Notes: generated by a model from the sequence alone, not told the origin. 64,000 nucleotides of DNA from Streptomyces sp. NRRL F-5123 (GCF_000721495.1 NZ_JOHY01000013.1:62001-126000); one strand, 5' to 3'. Shown: positions 15,551-24,212, numbered from the stretch's first letter. Numbers and translations: made by a program.

Positions 15551-17026
15551 TCAGGCCGCGGCGTCGCCCCGGTCGGGCGGGGGCGGGAGGGGCTGCTCCA
15601 CCCAGATGGTCTTTCCGGCGTCGGTGTAGCGGGTGCCCCAGCGGTGGGCCAGGCGGCCGACGATGTAGAGGCCGCGGCCTCCCTCGTCGAGGAGGCGGGG
15701 CAGGCGCATGTGCGGGGCGGTGCTGCTGGTGTCGGAGACCTCGCAGATCAGGGCGTCGGTCATGACCAGTCTCAGGACGATGGGTCCGGAGGCGTACCGC
15801 ACGGCGTTGGTCACGAGCTCGGTGACCACCAGTTCGGTGGCGAAGGCGGCCTCCTCCAGGTCCCATTCCGCCAGTTGCCGGCCCGCCGCGACGCGGGCCT
15901 CGGCGGGGGAGCGGGGATCGGTGGGGAATTCCCACGCGATGACGTGACCGGTGTCGACGGCGTGGGCGCGGGCCAGCAGGACCGTGATGTCGTCGTCCCC
16001 GTCCGGGGGTGCGACCCGGTAGACGCTGTCGCAGATGTCCGCCAGCGGGCGCGTCGCCGGGCGCAGGGCCGCGGCGATGTCGGCCAGCGCGGCGTCCGGG
16101 GTGCGGTGGCGCAGGTCGAGCAGGCCGTCCGTGAACAGCGCGAGCACCGTGCCGTCGGTGATGTCCAGGGTCGTGGCGGCGAACGGGGTGCCGCCGACGC
16201 CGAGCGGCGGGTGCTCGGGCAGCTGCGGGAAGTCCAGGCCTCCGTCGGGGGCGAGCAGCGCGGGCGGCGGGTGGCCCGCCCCGGCCAGCGTGCACGTGCC
16301 CGCGACCGGGTCGTACACCGCGTACAGCAGGGTCGCGCCCAGATCGCGGGTCTCGTCCTCGTCCGCCAGCTGGGCGGCCAGGTCGTCCATCCGGGACAGC
16401 AGCTCGTCGGGCGGCAGATCGAGATCGGCCAGGGTGCGCACCGCGGTGCGCAGCCGTCCCATGGTGGCCGCCGCGTGCACGCCGTGCCCGACGACGTCAC
16501 CGACGACGAGCGCGACACGCGCCCCGGACAGCCGGATCACGTCGCACCAGTCGCCCCCGACGCCTGCCTCGCTGTCGGTGGGCACGTAGCGATGGCACAC
16601 CTCGACCGCGTGGTTGCCGGGCAGCGAGGCGGGCATGAGGCCGCGCTGCAGGCCGAGCGCGACGTCCTGCGCCTTGTTGAGCGTCCGCTCCCGCGCCCGG
16701 GCCTGGCTGAAGAGCACCGCCGTCGCGGAGGCCGCCGCGAGGAAGGCGATCTTGATCAGCGTCACGTCGGTGTCGTCGTCCTGCCGGGCCAGGCCGAGGA
16801 AGCCGTAGACGGCGACCACCGCGACGCCGAGCAGCGCCGTGACGTACGCCCCGTGCACGGCCGCCGCGAGGAACGGCACGACGGACAGCAGCAGCCCGTA
16901 GTGATCCCCGGGTGCCGCGACGACGAGCAGTACCGCGACGACGGCCAGGACCACGAACGGCAGCAGCCGTACCCCGATGGCTGCCGCGCCGGGCATCGCC
17001 CGGCGCGCGGTGGACGACGTGCCCAT
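15551..17026 (-). CDS. Membrane-bound SpoIIE-type PP2C phosphatase with anti-sigma kinase domain
   Basis: A 491-residue signalling protein. Residues 15-110 hold four hydrophobic segments (such as LLPFVVLAVVAVLLVVAAPG), about 140-345 a SpoIIE/PP2C phosphatase (GGDWCDVIRL, VVGDVVGHG, AGHPPPALL, TDGLLDLR, GDDDITVLLAR), and 360-480 an HATPase_c anti-sigma-factor domain (TELVTNAVRYA, DEGGRGLYIVGRLA). Such proteins dephosphorylate STAS anti-anti-sigma factors and can rephosphorylate or bind partners in stress and differentiation pathways. The STAS protein at 20002 is a possible local substrate. The ATG at 17026 has GGAGG about 10 nt upstream and gives the first membrane segment. Confidence 0.9.
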   Translation of the reverse strand: MGTSSTARRAMPGAAAIGVRLLPFVVLAVVAVLLVVAAPGDHYGLLLSVVPFLAAAVHGAYVTALLGVAVVAVYGFLGLARQDDDTDVTLIKIAFLAAASATAVLFSQARARERTLNKAQDVALGLQRGLMPASLPGNHAVEVCHRYVPTDSEAGVGGDWCDVIRLSGARVALVVGDVVGHGVHAAATMGRLRTAVRTLADLDLPPDELLSRMDDLAAQLADEDETRDLGATLLYAVYDPVAGTCTLAGAGHPPPALLAPDGGLDFPQLPEHPPLGVGGTPFAATTLDITDGTVLALFTDGLLDLRHRTPDAALADIAAALRPATRPLADICDSVYRVAPPDGDDDITVLLARAHAVDTGHVIAWEFPTDPRSPAEARVAAGRQLAEWDLEEAAFATELVVTELVTNAVRYASGPIVLRLVMTDALICEVSDTSSTAPHMRLPRLLDEGGRGLYIVGRLAHRWGTRYTDAGKTIWVEQPLPPPPDRGDAAA

Positions 17027-17307
17027 GGGCTCACCGCCTCCGTCCGGCACGCTGCGGGCACCGAACACCCACCCCTCTCGGAGTGAAATGTCCGTTTCGT
17101 CTATGCTACGTGAGCGGCTCGCGGCCCGGTGCGGCACCCGCGAGGAGCGGCCGGGCTGACGGCGGGGCGTGGGGCCGGGCGCGGGAGCCTGCCGGCGTGC
17201 GTGGCCCTGGCTGTCGCCGGGGGCGCCGACTACGCTTCCCACCGCCCCGGATGCGGTGGCGGCGGACGCGTCCGGGCCGAAACGGACGGAAGGGGGGCGG
17301 TCCGGAC

Positions 17308-18048
17308 ATGGCTGCCGAGGCGACGGCGCTGGTGGTGCAGAACAGCCCGCACGGCGGGCCCGGGCGGTGGTCCGGCTGGCTCGCCGAGGGCGGTGTCGGC
17401 ATGGAGGTGGTGCGGGCGGACGCGGGGGAGGCGCTGCCGGAGCGGCTGGAGTGCGAGGCGCTGGTCGTGCTCGGCGGAGGATACCTCCCCGACGACGACC
17501 GGCGGGCGCCGTGGCTGGCGGGTACCCGGTCCCTCGTGGCGCAGGCCCTGGAGCGGGAGGTGCCGGTGTTCGGCATCTGCCTCGGCGGACAGATGCTCGC
17601 CCACGTCGCGGGCGGGGCGGTGCGCGGGGAGCACGGGGAGCCGGAGTTCGGCAGCACGGTGCTGACGCTGCGCCAGGAGGCGGCGGACGACCCGCTGTTC
17701 CACGGGCTCCCGCAGCGGCCGACGGCCGTGGAGAACCACGTGGACGCGATCGTGCGCCTGCCGCGCGGAGCGCGCTGGCTGGCCGGCAGCGAGCGGTGCG
17801 CGTACCAGGCCTTCCGTGTCGGGGAGGCCGCGTGGGGCGTGCAGTTCCACCCCGAGGCCGCGGCGGGGAACATCGCCCGGTGGTCCACGGCCCGGCTGGA
17901 GCGCCACGGGTTCGACCGCGAAGAGCTGTGCCGCGCCGCCCTGCGGGACGAGCGGGAATCCGCCGCGGTGTGGCGGCAGGTCGCGCTGCGGTTCGCCGCG
18001 CGGGTGCGGAACGGCGGGGCGCGGGGGAGCGCCGATGGAAATCGGTGA
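17308..18048 (+). CDS. Class I glutamine amidotransferase-like protein
   Basis: A 246-residue GATase1-fold protein. The nucleophile elbow is GICLGGQML and the His/Glu dyad is in VQFHPEA, so the full triad is present; LVVLGGGYLPDDD is the upstream loop. Standalone members of this family include gamma-glutamyl hydrolase and GMP-synthase-like amidotransferases of unknown substrate. It starts at the ATG at 17308 after a purine-rich GGAAGGGGGG stretch. The following gene overlaps it by 14 nt, so the two are made together and probably cooperate. Confidence 0.8.
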   Translation: MAAEATALVVQNSPHGGPGRWSGWLAEGGVGMEVVRADAGEALPERLECEALVVLGGGYLPDDDRRAPWLAGTRSLVAQALEREVPVFGICLGGQMLAHVAGGAVRGEHGEPEFGSTVLTLRQEAADDPLFHGLPQRPTAVENHVDAIVRLPRGARWLAGSERCAYQAFRVGEAAWGVQFHPEAAAGNIARWSTARLERHGFDREELCRAALRDERESAAVWRQVALRFAARVRNGGARGSADGNR

Positions 18049-18532
18049 CTTCGCCGGGCGCTTCCGGGCGGACATCCGGGCGCGGCTCGACTGGGCCCTG
18101 CTCGCCCGGTCGGGAGCCCGGGTGGAGGTGGAGACGCTCTCCGGCGGCGCGGGCAGGCGGCGGCTCGCGGAGCTGTTCACCGTCTGGTACGTGGACGGGG
18201 CGGGGGCCGGGAGCCGGTGGGACGCGCCGGGGAGCCGGCCGCTGCGGGTCGAGGAGTCCGAGCGGGCCCTCTCCTGCTGGCCCGAGGACCGGCGCCGTGC
18301 CGTCGTCGCGCTGGCGCGGTCCTTCGCGGCCGGGACGGGGCCGCTGGACCTCACCGTCCCGGCGTACCGGGTGGGCGAGGGGCGCCATGTCCTGCTCGAC
18401 GGCAACCACCGCGCGGTGGCCGCGCACCTGGTGCCCGGGCGGGACCTGCGGCTGACGCTGTGGGCGCTGACGGGTCCCGTGCGCGAGGACATCCTGCCGG
18501 ACCTGCGCCACTACGCGGTCCCGCCCGGCTGA
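18035..18532 (+). CDS. ParB/sulfiredoxin-like small protein
   Basis: A 165-residue protein not assigned to a named family. Its clearest feature is GRHVLLDGNHRAVAAHLV near residues 120-137, which resembles the DGNHR signature of ParB-like/sulfiredoxin-fold NTP-using domains. The N-terminal part is helical with WALLARSGARVEVETLSGG. It begins inside the amidotransferase gene (ATG 18035, GGGGGAG upstream), implying coupled expression. A two-protein enzyme, with ammonia supplied by the amidotransferase, is possible but speculative. The last 22 nt overlap the end of the convergent membrane-protein gene. Confidence 0.6.
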   Translation: MEIGDFAGRFRADIRARLDWALLARSGARVEVETLSGGAGRRRLAELFTVWYVDGAGAGSRWDAPGSRPLRVEESERALSCWPEDRRRAVVALARSFAAGTGPLDLTVPAYRVGEGRHVLLDGNHRAVAAHLVPGRDLRLTLWALTGPVREDILPDLRHYAVPPG

Positions 18533-19386
18533 CCTCCTCCGGCCTCCGCCCCGGCTGCCTGCGCCGGGAGCGCCGGGTCGGGGAGCGCCGGCAGCCGGCC
18601 TGCGGCGAGCCGCATCTCGTGGTCCTCCAGCAGGTTGCGCAGCGCTTCCCAGCACTCGATCCGCCGCAGGCGCAGCACCTGGGCGAAGACGAGGGCGGCC
18701 ACCGCCGCGGCCGCCAGCACGGTCGCCGTGGCGAGGGGGAGGCCCAGCGGCGCCAGGGCGACGACCGTCCACGTGCCGAGGGCGAGCGGGAGGAGGGTGG
18801 AGAGCAGCACGTTGATCTCCGCCTCGTTCGCGTCCGGCGCGAGCTGCGGGCTGTGTGTGCGCAGCCAGGACTTCGCGTAGTTGAACGCCTCGTAGGCGTT
18901 GCCCGCGCGGAGCGCGCCGCCGGGCCGCCGCAGGCTCTCGGCGGGGCTGACGGTGCTGCCCGCCGCGTCCAGCAGGTGGCCCAGCAGGGGGTGGGCGTCC
19001 AGGCAGCGGTGCAGCGCCGCCGTCCCGTAGACGGCTTCCAGCTCCGCCCGCAGCGCCCCCGGCGTCGCCGGCCGCCGGGGGGCGGCCAGTTCGGCGGCGG
19101 CGAGCAGGCGGAAGGCCAGTTCCCGGCCGACGTACCCGATCACGTACGCCGCGGCCAGCCAGCTCACGTCGACGAGGATCACGAAGGGCCCGTGCAGCGT
19201 CTGTACGGCGTTCTCGACGGAACGGCCGAGATGGTGCGGATGCCGGGCGCGTAACAGGAGCAGGGCCGCGCAGGTGGCGGCGACCAGGCCGGGCACCATG
19301 ACGGACGTGAGCTGCACGGCGAGGTAGAACGCGAACCGGCGCCCGGCCGCGGCCCGGCCCGCGGTCACCGCCGTCAACGGATCCAT
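18511..19386 (-). CDS. Membrane protein of unknown function
   Basis: A 291-residue protein with about four to five hydrophobic segments: FYLAVQLTSVMVPGLVAATC near the start, VILVDVSWLAAAYVIGYVG around 75-90, and a paired hairpin PLALGTWTVVALAPL and TATVLAAAAVAALVFAQVL near 205-245. Between them is a soluble region rich in Leu and Ala. The short tail is Ala/Gly/Pro-rich and overlaps the convergent ParB-like gene. I do not recognise the family. No neighbour clearly shares its operon. Confidence 0.65.
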   Translation of the reverse strand: MDPLTAVTAGRAAAGRRFAFYLAVQLTSVMVPGLVAATCAALLLLRARHPHHLGRSVENAVQTLHGPFVILVDVSWLAAAYVIGYVGRELAFRLLAAAELAAPRRPATPGALRAELEAVYGTAALHRCLDAHPLLGHLLDAAGSTVSPAESLRRPGGALRAGNAYEAFNYAKSWLRTHSPQLAPDANEAEINVLLSTLLPLALGTWTVVALAPLGLPLATATVLAAAAVAALVFAQVLRLRRIECWEALRNLLEDHEMRLAAGRLPALPDPALPAQAAGAEAGGGQPGGTA

Positions 19387-19525
19387 GAAGTCACCCGCCC
19401 CCGTCCCGGCCGCTCCGGCGGCCGCGATCGGGCGCCCGGAGCCTTCGGAACGAAGGTATCGGGAGGCCGGGGGGAGGGCCAGAAGGCGGGTGCGACGGGG
19501 CGGCGGCTCCGCGTCCCGCGCGGCG

Positions 19526-19867
19526 TCACTGCGCCTGCGTGTTCTCCGCCTGCGAGTGGGCCGCCGCGTCCAGGAGGAAGAGGGAGAGCAGCGCGTCGAC
19601 CGTGGGGCCCGCGTCCGCGGGGTGGCGCAGCGGGGTGCCGGTGGGGATCTCGTAGATGTTCGTCCGGCCGACGCGCGTGTGGCTGAGATAGCCGTCCGAT
19701 TCCAGATCGGAGATGATCTTCTGCACGGCGCGTTCGGTCAGCATGCACTGCGCGGCGATGTCCCGTACGCGGATCGCCGGGTCGCGGGCGATCGTGGCCA
19801 GGACGCGCGCGTGATTGGTCAGGAAGGTCCATCCGGTGCGAGGGCGGGCGTCATCCATGTCTGTCAT
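19526..19867 (-). CDS. Winged-helix transcriptional regulator (MarR/ArsR-like)
   Basis: A 113-residue regulator built around a winged helix-turn-helix: TNHARVLATIARDPAIRVRD, IAAQCMLTERAVQKIISDL as recognition helix region, and the wing DGYLSHTRVGRTNIYEI. The family acts as small dimeric repressors. Upstream DNA is unusually AT-rich for this window and includes the inverted repeat at 19881-19896, which suggests autoregulation. No strong ribosome binding site is seen before the ATG at 19867; an in-frame ATG 9 nt later is equally possible. Confidence 0.75.
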   Translation of the reverse strand: MTDMDDARPRTGWTFLTNHARVLATIARDPAIRVRDIAAQCMLTERAVQKIISDLESDGYLSHTRVGRTNIYEIPTGTPLRHPADAGPTVDALLSLFLLDAAAHSQAENTQAQ

Positions 19868-19880
19868 CGTACGACAACGG

Positions 19881-19896
19881 TTTCAGGTCAATGAAA
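19881..19896. promoter_or_regulatory. Candidate operator before the winged-helix gene
   Basis: TTTCA and TGAAA form a short inverted repeat around a 6-nt spacer in the AT-rich gap between the winged-helix gene and the STAS gene. A TTGACA hexamer at 19922-19927 could be a -35 element for the STAS gene, though no good -10 follows it. Confidence 0.3.
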
Positions 19897-20001
19897 ACAT
19901 GAACCGTATTTCGCGCATTACTTGACAGGGATTGCTGCCACAGCACAGTCTGGTGTCGTCAGAACGGGGGAACAGGGGAGAACCAGCGGAGGTCACGGCC
20001 G

Positions 20002-20466
20002 ATGACAGGTGCGCGGCAGCACCGGCGTGAAGGCGCCCGGCAAGGCGGGTCCGGCCCGGAGCGGACGGCCCCGCCGGCGCCACGGGTGGTTCGGCACCTG
20101 CGGTCCGGCCTCACGGTCCGGATGACCGAATTCCGCGGCCGCACACGGATGACGGTCCACGGCGAGGTCGACCTCGACTGCTCCGGCATGCTCCACCAGG
20201 CGCTCGTCGACTGCCTGACCGCCACCCCGCGGGGCGTCGACCTCGACCTGGCAGGCGTCACCTTCTTCGACTGCTCCGGGCTGAACGCGCTGCTGCGGGC
20301 CCGCGCCCTGGCCCAGGCCACGTGTGCCGCGCTGAACGTGACCGCGGTGTCCACCGCGGTCACCCGGGTCCTGGACCTCACGCACTGCGGCGAGGCCTTT
20401 CTCCTTCCGGCGCCGCCGGCCCCGGAAGCCGACGCCGCACCCTGGCGGGCCGCCCGACCCGCCTGA
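20002..20466 (+). CDS. STAS-domain anti-anti-sigma factor
   Basis: A 154-residue protein with a STAS domain from about residue 40 to 135: MTVHGEVDLDCSGMLHQAL, then GVDLDLAGVTFFDCSGLNAL with the phosphorylatable serine in DCSG. These proteins bind an anti-sigma kinase when unphosphorylated and so free a sigma factor. The extra 38 N-terminal residues are basic and probably disordered. The SpoIIE-type phosphatase/HATPase protein encoded nearby is the obvious possible partner. Confidence 0.85.
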   Translation: MTGARQHRREGARQGGSGPERTAPPAPRVVRHLRSGLTVRMTEFRGRTRMTVHGEVDLDCSGMLHQALVDCLTATPRGVDLDLAGVTFFDCSGLNALLRARALAQATCAALNVTAVSTAVTRVLDLTHCGEAFLLPAPPAPEADAAPWRAARPA

Positions 20467-20760
20467 GCCGCGCCACCCGGGCTGCGCGCAGCGCCGTTCG
20501 CGCGGGCGCCCGGATCCCGGCACGGCGCGACCCGGGCCGCCGGGCCGTCACCCGCAGACGCCGTTCGGCAGCGGGTGGACCGCGGCCGGCGCCGTGGAGC
20601 TGCGACGGTGGAGCAGGCGGAGCCGCTCCTGCACCGTGCCGGTCGCGGGGCCGAGCGCGACGGCCGCGCGACAGCAGCGCAGGGCGGCCTCGTGGGCGCC
20701 CGCGGCAGCGGCGCGCCGGCCGGCCGCGGTGAGCGCGAGGCCCGCCGCCACGGCGCCCAG

Positions 20761-20907
20761 GCGGTCGCCTTGCAGGACCTGCCCGTCGTGCAGGCCCTCG
20801 TGCTGCTCGGCTCCGCGGTGTTCGCCGTGGCCAACCTGCTCGTGGACCTGCTGTACCCGGTGATCGACCCGCGCCTCGCCCGTACCCGGGCCGGCCGGGC
20901 GCGGTGA
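20761..20907 (+). pseudogene. C-terminal fragment of a DppB/OppB-type ABC permease
   Basis: The last ~48 codons before the stop at 20907 encode LQDLPVVQALVLLGSAVFA followed by NLLVDLLYPVIDPRL, the characteristic end of peptide/nickel-type ABC permeases. Nothing upstream resembles the rest of such a protein: the preceding frame is Arg/Gly/Ala noise and no start or earlier helices are found between 20467 and 20760. It is therefore a decayed remnant. Together with the leader peptide and the broken SfnB-like gene it belongs to an eroded organosulfur uptake locus. Confidence 0.7.
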
Positions 20908-21048
20908 GTGGCGGCGGGCGCGCGGACCGGCCCTCGCGGGACGGCCCGCGCGGCCGGCCGCCGCGCGCCTTCCGCCGTGCCGGGTCTCACCGCGCAATCG
21001 TGCCGGGTGACTCGACGGCCGGGCCTCCCACCTGCTTGAATCTCTTCC

Positions 21049-21132
21049 ATGAAGGACCGAAGGGATCTCACGCGGCGACGCCACGTCGACCTCGTACGCG
21101 TCTCCAGCGCCTGCTGTCGCCGCGCGGCCTGA
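21049..21132 (+). CDS. Sulfur-responsive leader peptide
   Basis: A 27-residue peptide starting MKDRRDLTRRRHVDLVRVSS and ending with Ala-Cys-Cys-Arg-Arg-Ala-Ala. The RRHVDLVRVSS core followed by cysteines matches the short leader peptides found before cysteine and organosulfur genes in actinobacteria; comparable cysteine-coding leader ORFs in mycobacteria act as attenuators. There is no Shine-Dalgarno sequence, and TTGAAT sits just upstream, so it may be leaderless. It precedes the broken SfnB-like gene and intact ssuD. Confidence 0.75.
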   Translation: MKDRRDLTRRRHVDLVRVSSACCRRAA

Positions 21133-21592
21133 ACGGACGCGCGCCCTTACGCCCGCGCGGAGCCCTCGGACGACGCGGTCCGCACGTGCCTCCGCCCGGC
21201 GTCCCGCCCTTCCCCGTCCGCTGCGCCTTCCCGTCCGCCCGTCCCTGCCGGTGTACGGGCCTTCGCCGCCGGCCTGACCGGTGCCTCTGAGAGCGGACGA
21301 CCGGAAAGTCCGCTGCTTCCCTGAACCGCGCCCGCCCGCTTCCTGCCACCTGCCGCACGGCCGTGCCCGCGGGCCGTCCGCGAGCCGGTGCGGGCCCGGA
21401 CGCCGCCGTGCGGGCGCCCGGTGGCCCGGCCTGCTCACGGGCCCGCAGCCCGCGTGTTGCCCACGAGACAGGCGCGACCCGCCCACAAGTGACCGCATTC
21501 CGGTGAGGAAGGACGGACGAGTGGCCGAACACCGTTCCGCAGACGCGGCCTCCGGGTGGCTGCCCCGCCGCACCCGCCCGGCCGCGGCAGTC

Positions 21593-22039
21593 ATGAGAGG
21601 CCGCCATGCCGCCGCGGCGGTACCCACCGCCGAGGCACTCGCCGTCGAGGCGCGACTCGCGGCGGACTTCGCGTCCGGCGCTGCGCCCCGCGACGCCGAT
21701 CTGATCATGTCCCACGCCGTCACCTTCGACGGCCCGCAGACGTACGGCGCGTTCGCACAGGTGCTGCACGCCGCCGCCCGCGCCGCGCTCGCCGAGGCGG
21801 CCGCCCGTGACCACCAGGAGCCGGGCCCATCCCGCCGCGCAGGCCGGGCGGGCGGCCGAGGACCCGCTGACGGCCCGTGCCTGCGGCCGGACCGCTCGGC
21901 GGACCGGGCCCTCGGCCTCGACCGGCACCGGTGCAAGGCGCGCACGCACGCCCTGCACGACCCCGCCGCCCGGAAGGTCCAGCAGCTGGACCGCTGGGCC
22001 GCGGACGGCACCCTTCCTCCCCACCACGGACAGCTGTGA
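21593..22039 (+). pseudogene. Degraded SfnB/DszC-like acyl-CoA dehydrogenase-type oxidoreductase
   Basis: Pieces of a sulfur-acquisition oxidoreductase remain in order but with deletions and frameshifts. The N-terminal piece is AEALAVEARLAADFASGAA followed by PRDADL; a middle piece is TFDGPQTYGAFAQVLHAA; a third, RAAEDPLT, lies in another frame near 21850; the end LDRHRCKARTHALHDPAA and DGTLPPHHGQL returns to the first frame. A normal family member is about 400 residues, whereas this has about 148 codons and lacks the flavin-binding centre. It abuts ssuD with 3 nt between, so it once belonged to the same operon. Confidence 0.75.
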
Positions 22040-22042
22040 GAC

Positions 22043-23203
22043 ATGACTGACTTGACGTTCCACTGGTTCCTGCCCACCAACGGCGGCGACGGCCGCCACA
22101 TCGTCGGCGGCGGTCACGGCACCGCGGTGGAGGGCGGCGGCCGCCCCGCCTCGGTTGCCTACCTCGGCCAGATCGCCCGCAGCGCCGAGCAGCTCGGCTT
22201 CGAGGCGGCGCTGACGCCCACCGGCGCCTGGTGCGAGGACGCCTGGATATCGACGGCGATGCTGGCGAGCGTGTCCGAGCGGCTGAAGTTCCTGGTCGCC
22301 TTCCGGCCCGGACTCGTCTCGCCCTACCTGGCCGCGCAGATGGCCGGGACCTTCCAGAACCTGACCGGCGGCCGGCTGCTGCTCAACGTCGTCACCGGTG
22401 GCGAGAGCCACGAGCAGCGCATGTACGGCGACTTCCTCGACAAGGACGCGCGCTACGAGCGGTGCGCGGAATTCCTCGGGATCGTCCGGGCGCTGTGGGC
22501 GGGCGAGACCGTCGACCACGAAGGCCCGCACTACCGGCTGGAGGGCGCGGTGCAGGCCCAGTTGCCCGATCCGCTGCCCGCCGTCTACTTCGGCGGCTCC
22601 TCACCGGCCGCCCTCGGCGTCGCGGCCCGGCACGCCGACGTCTACCTGACCTGGGGCGAGCCGCCGCAGGCGGTCGCGGAGAAGATCGCGCGGGTGCGGG
22701 AGCTCGCCGACCGCGCGGGCCGGGAGCCGCGGTTCGGGATCCGGCTGCACTCCATCGCCCGCGACACCGGGGAGGAGGCATGGGCCGAGGCGGACCGGCT
22801 GCTGGCCGGTATCGCGCCGGAGCAGATCCGGCGCGTCCAGGACGGCCTGCGGCGCAGCGAGTCGGAGGGGCAGCGGCGGATGCTCGCACTCAACGGCGGC
22901 ACCAAGGACAGCCTGGAGATCCACCCGAACCTGTGGGCCGGCGTCGGCCTCGTCCGCGGCGGCGCCGGCACCGCCCTGGTCGGCAGCCACCAGCAGGTCG
23001 CCGATCTGATCGAGGAGTACGCCGCGGCCGGCATCTCCGAGTTCGTGCTCTCCGGCTACCCGCACCTGGAGGAGGCGTACCACTTCGGCGAGGGCGTGCT
23101 GCCGGAGCTGGCGCGGCGCGGCAGGTGGTCGCACCCGGCACCGGCGCGGCCGTCCCCTCGTGCGGTGCCGTTCGGCGGCGCCGCCCGTGAGGAGGCGTCA
23201 TGA
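22043..23203 (+). CDS. ssuD: FMNH2-dependent alkanesulfonate monooxygenase
   Basis: A 386-residue enzyme that closely follows SsuD: FHWFLPTNGGDGR at the start, AYLGQIARSAEQLGF, VYFGGSSPAA, DVYLTWGEPP, HPNLWAGVGLVRGGAGTALV and SGYPHLEEAY. SsuD uses reduced FMN and oxygen to release sulfite from alkanesulfonates. The next gene, a flavin reductase, overlaps by four bases (ATGA) and would supply FMNH2. The C-terminal 25 residues are Pro/Ala/Arg-rich and extra to the family. Expression is probably controlled by sulfur supply through the leader peptide upstream. Confidence 0.93.
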   Translation: MTDLTFHWFLPTNGGDGRHIVGGGHGTAVEGGGRPASVAYLGQIARSAEQLGFEAALTPTGAWCEDAWISTAMLASVSERLKFLVAFRPGLVSPYLAAQMAGTFQNLTGGRLLLNVVTGGESHEQRMYGDFLDKDARYERCAEFLGIVRALWAGETVDHEGPHYRLEGAVQAQLPDPLPAVYFGGSSPAALGVAARHADVYLTWGEPPQAVAEKIARVRELADRAGREPRFGIRLHSIARDTGEEAWAEADRLLAGIAPEQIRRVQDGLRRSESEGQRRMLALNGGTKDSLEIHPNLWAGVGLVRGGAGTALVGSHQQVADLIEEYAAAGISEFVLSGYPHLEEAYHFGEGVLPELARRGRWSHPAPARPSPRAVPFGGAAREEAS

Positions 23204-23700
23204 CGGCCTTTCCCGGCGACCGGGGCCTCGACCCGGCCCGGCTGCGCGAGGCGTTCGGCATCTTCCCCAGCGGCGTGGTCGCCGTGGCCGCCCGGGTGGA
23301 CGGGGTGCTGGTCGGCCTCGCCGCGAGCTCCTTCACGTCGGTCAGCCTGCAGCCGCCGCTGGTGAGCCTCTCGATCGCGAACGCGTCAAAGACGTGGCTG
23401 GACCTGCGGCGCTCGCCCCGGCTGGGGATCACCGTGCTGGCCGACCACCACGGCGGCGTGGCGCGCCAGCTCGCCGGCCCGGTGGAGCGGCGGTTCGACG
23501 GGGTCCAGGTCGCCCTCGGCGACGGTGGCGCGGTCACCCTGGCAGACGGGCTGGCGCAGTTCGAGACCGCCGTGCACCGCGAGGTCGAGGCCGGTGACCA
23601 CACCGTCGTCCTGCTGGAGTTGCACGCGGTCCGGCAGGCGGGCGGCGCCCTGCCGCTGGTCTTCCACCGCAGCGGCTTCGGCCTGCGCAGGTCCGCGTGA
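23200..23700 (+). CDS. Flavin reductase (FMN-binding, HpaC/SsuE functional type)
   Basis: A 166-residue protein of the flavin-reductase-like split-barrel family: FGIFPSGVVAVAARVDG, then LAASSFTSVSLQPPLVSLSI (the usual FMN-binding SSFTS stretch), and the end LVFHRSGFGLR. It reduces flavin with NAD(P)H for a partner monooxygenase. Its ATG overlaps the stop of ssuD, so pairing with that enzyme is clear from context. It is not of the E. coli SsuE flavodoxin-like fold, so I do not give that symbol. Confidence 0.88.
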   Translation: MTAFPGDRGLDPARLREAFGIFPSGVVAVAARVDGVLVGLAASSFTSVSLQPPLVSLSIANASKTWLDLRRSPRLGITVLADHHGGVARQLAGPVERRFDGVQVALGDGGAVTLADGLAQFETAVHREVEAGDHTVVLLELHAVRQAGGALPLVFHRSGFGLRRSA

Positions 23701-24183
23701 GGGGCCGGGGCAGGCTGCCGGCGCAGGGCGTTGCGGGCGCCACCCCGGTGCGCGGCCGGGCGAAGACGCCGTGGAGGCTGCCGGTCTCGGCCCCCGGGCC
23801 GCGGTCGGGCATCGCGACCCGGTCCCGGGGCACGCGCCGGCCGCAGGCGTGTCAGGACGTGCGGGGGACGGCGACCGGTGGCGGTTGTGCGCCGGACGCT
23901 CACGGGATCGCGCGCGGGAGGCGGTCGCGGCCGGGCCCGAGGACCTGAGGAGCCCTCAGGCCGGGCGGTGTCGCGCCGAGGCCGGCGACACAGGGAACGG
24001 GTGACCTGGACGTGGCCGACCGCTCGTCGGCCCGTCAGCGGGGGCTTGCGCACGGCGAGTGCGTCAGCAGGGGCTTGCGCACGGCGAGTGCGTCAGCGGA
24101 TCTCCCGGCACGCATTCGACCGGCGAGAGTGCCCACGCGCGCCCGCGCCTCACCGGGGCCGGGTGGCGCAGCGTCCCGCGGCA
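23701..24183. other. Gene-free stretch after the flavin reductase gene
   Basis: None of the frames in these 483 nt looks like protein; they are Arg/Gly/Pro-rich and lack start sites with ribosome binding sites. The stretch holds the tandem repeat listed separately. It could be the scar of further lost sulfur genes, but I see no recognisable fragment. Confidence 0.5.
24034..24098. repeat. 29-bp tandem repeat, 2.2 copies
   Basis: Two adjacent 29-nt units begin GTCAGC and contain GGGGCTTGCGCACGGCGAGT; they differ by one base, and a partial third copy follows. Each unit contains the small inverted repeat CGCAC-ggcga-GTGCG, so it may be a repeated protein site or a simple local duplication. Confidence 0.7.
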
Positions 24184-24212
24184 TTGACACACGGTATTCC
24201 GGTAGTTGTCAT
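24184..24212 (+). promoter_or_regulatory. Candidate promoter of the LuxR-type regulator gene
   Basis: A perfect -35 hexamer TTGACA (24184-24189) is followed after 17 nt by TGTCAT (24207-24212), four of six matches to TATAAT, about 70 nt before the start of the regulator gene. The surrounding DNA is locally AT-richer, as expected for a promoter. Confidence 0.5.

Noticed and set aside
20548..20900. Minus-strand frame ending in an Ala/Arg-rich helix as a regulator fragment
   Set aside because: No recognisable motif, and the plus strand carries a clear permease C-terminus over part of the same DNA.
24034..24098. CRISPR array
   Set aside because: Units are directly adjacent without spacers, there are only two copies, and no cas genes are present.
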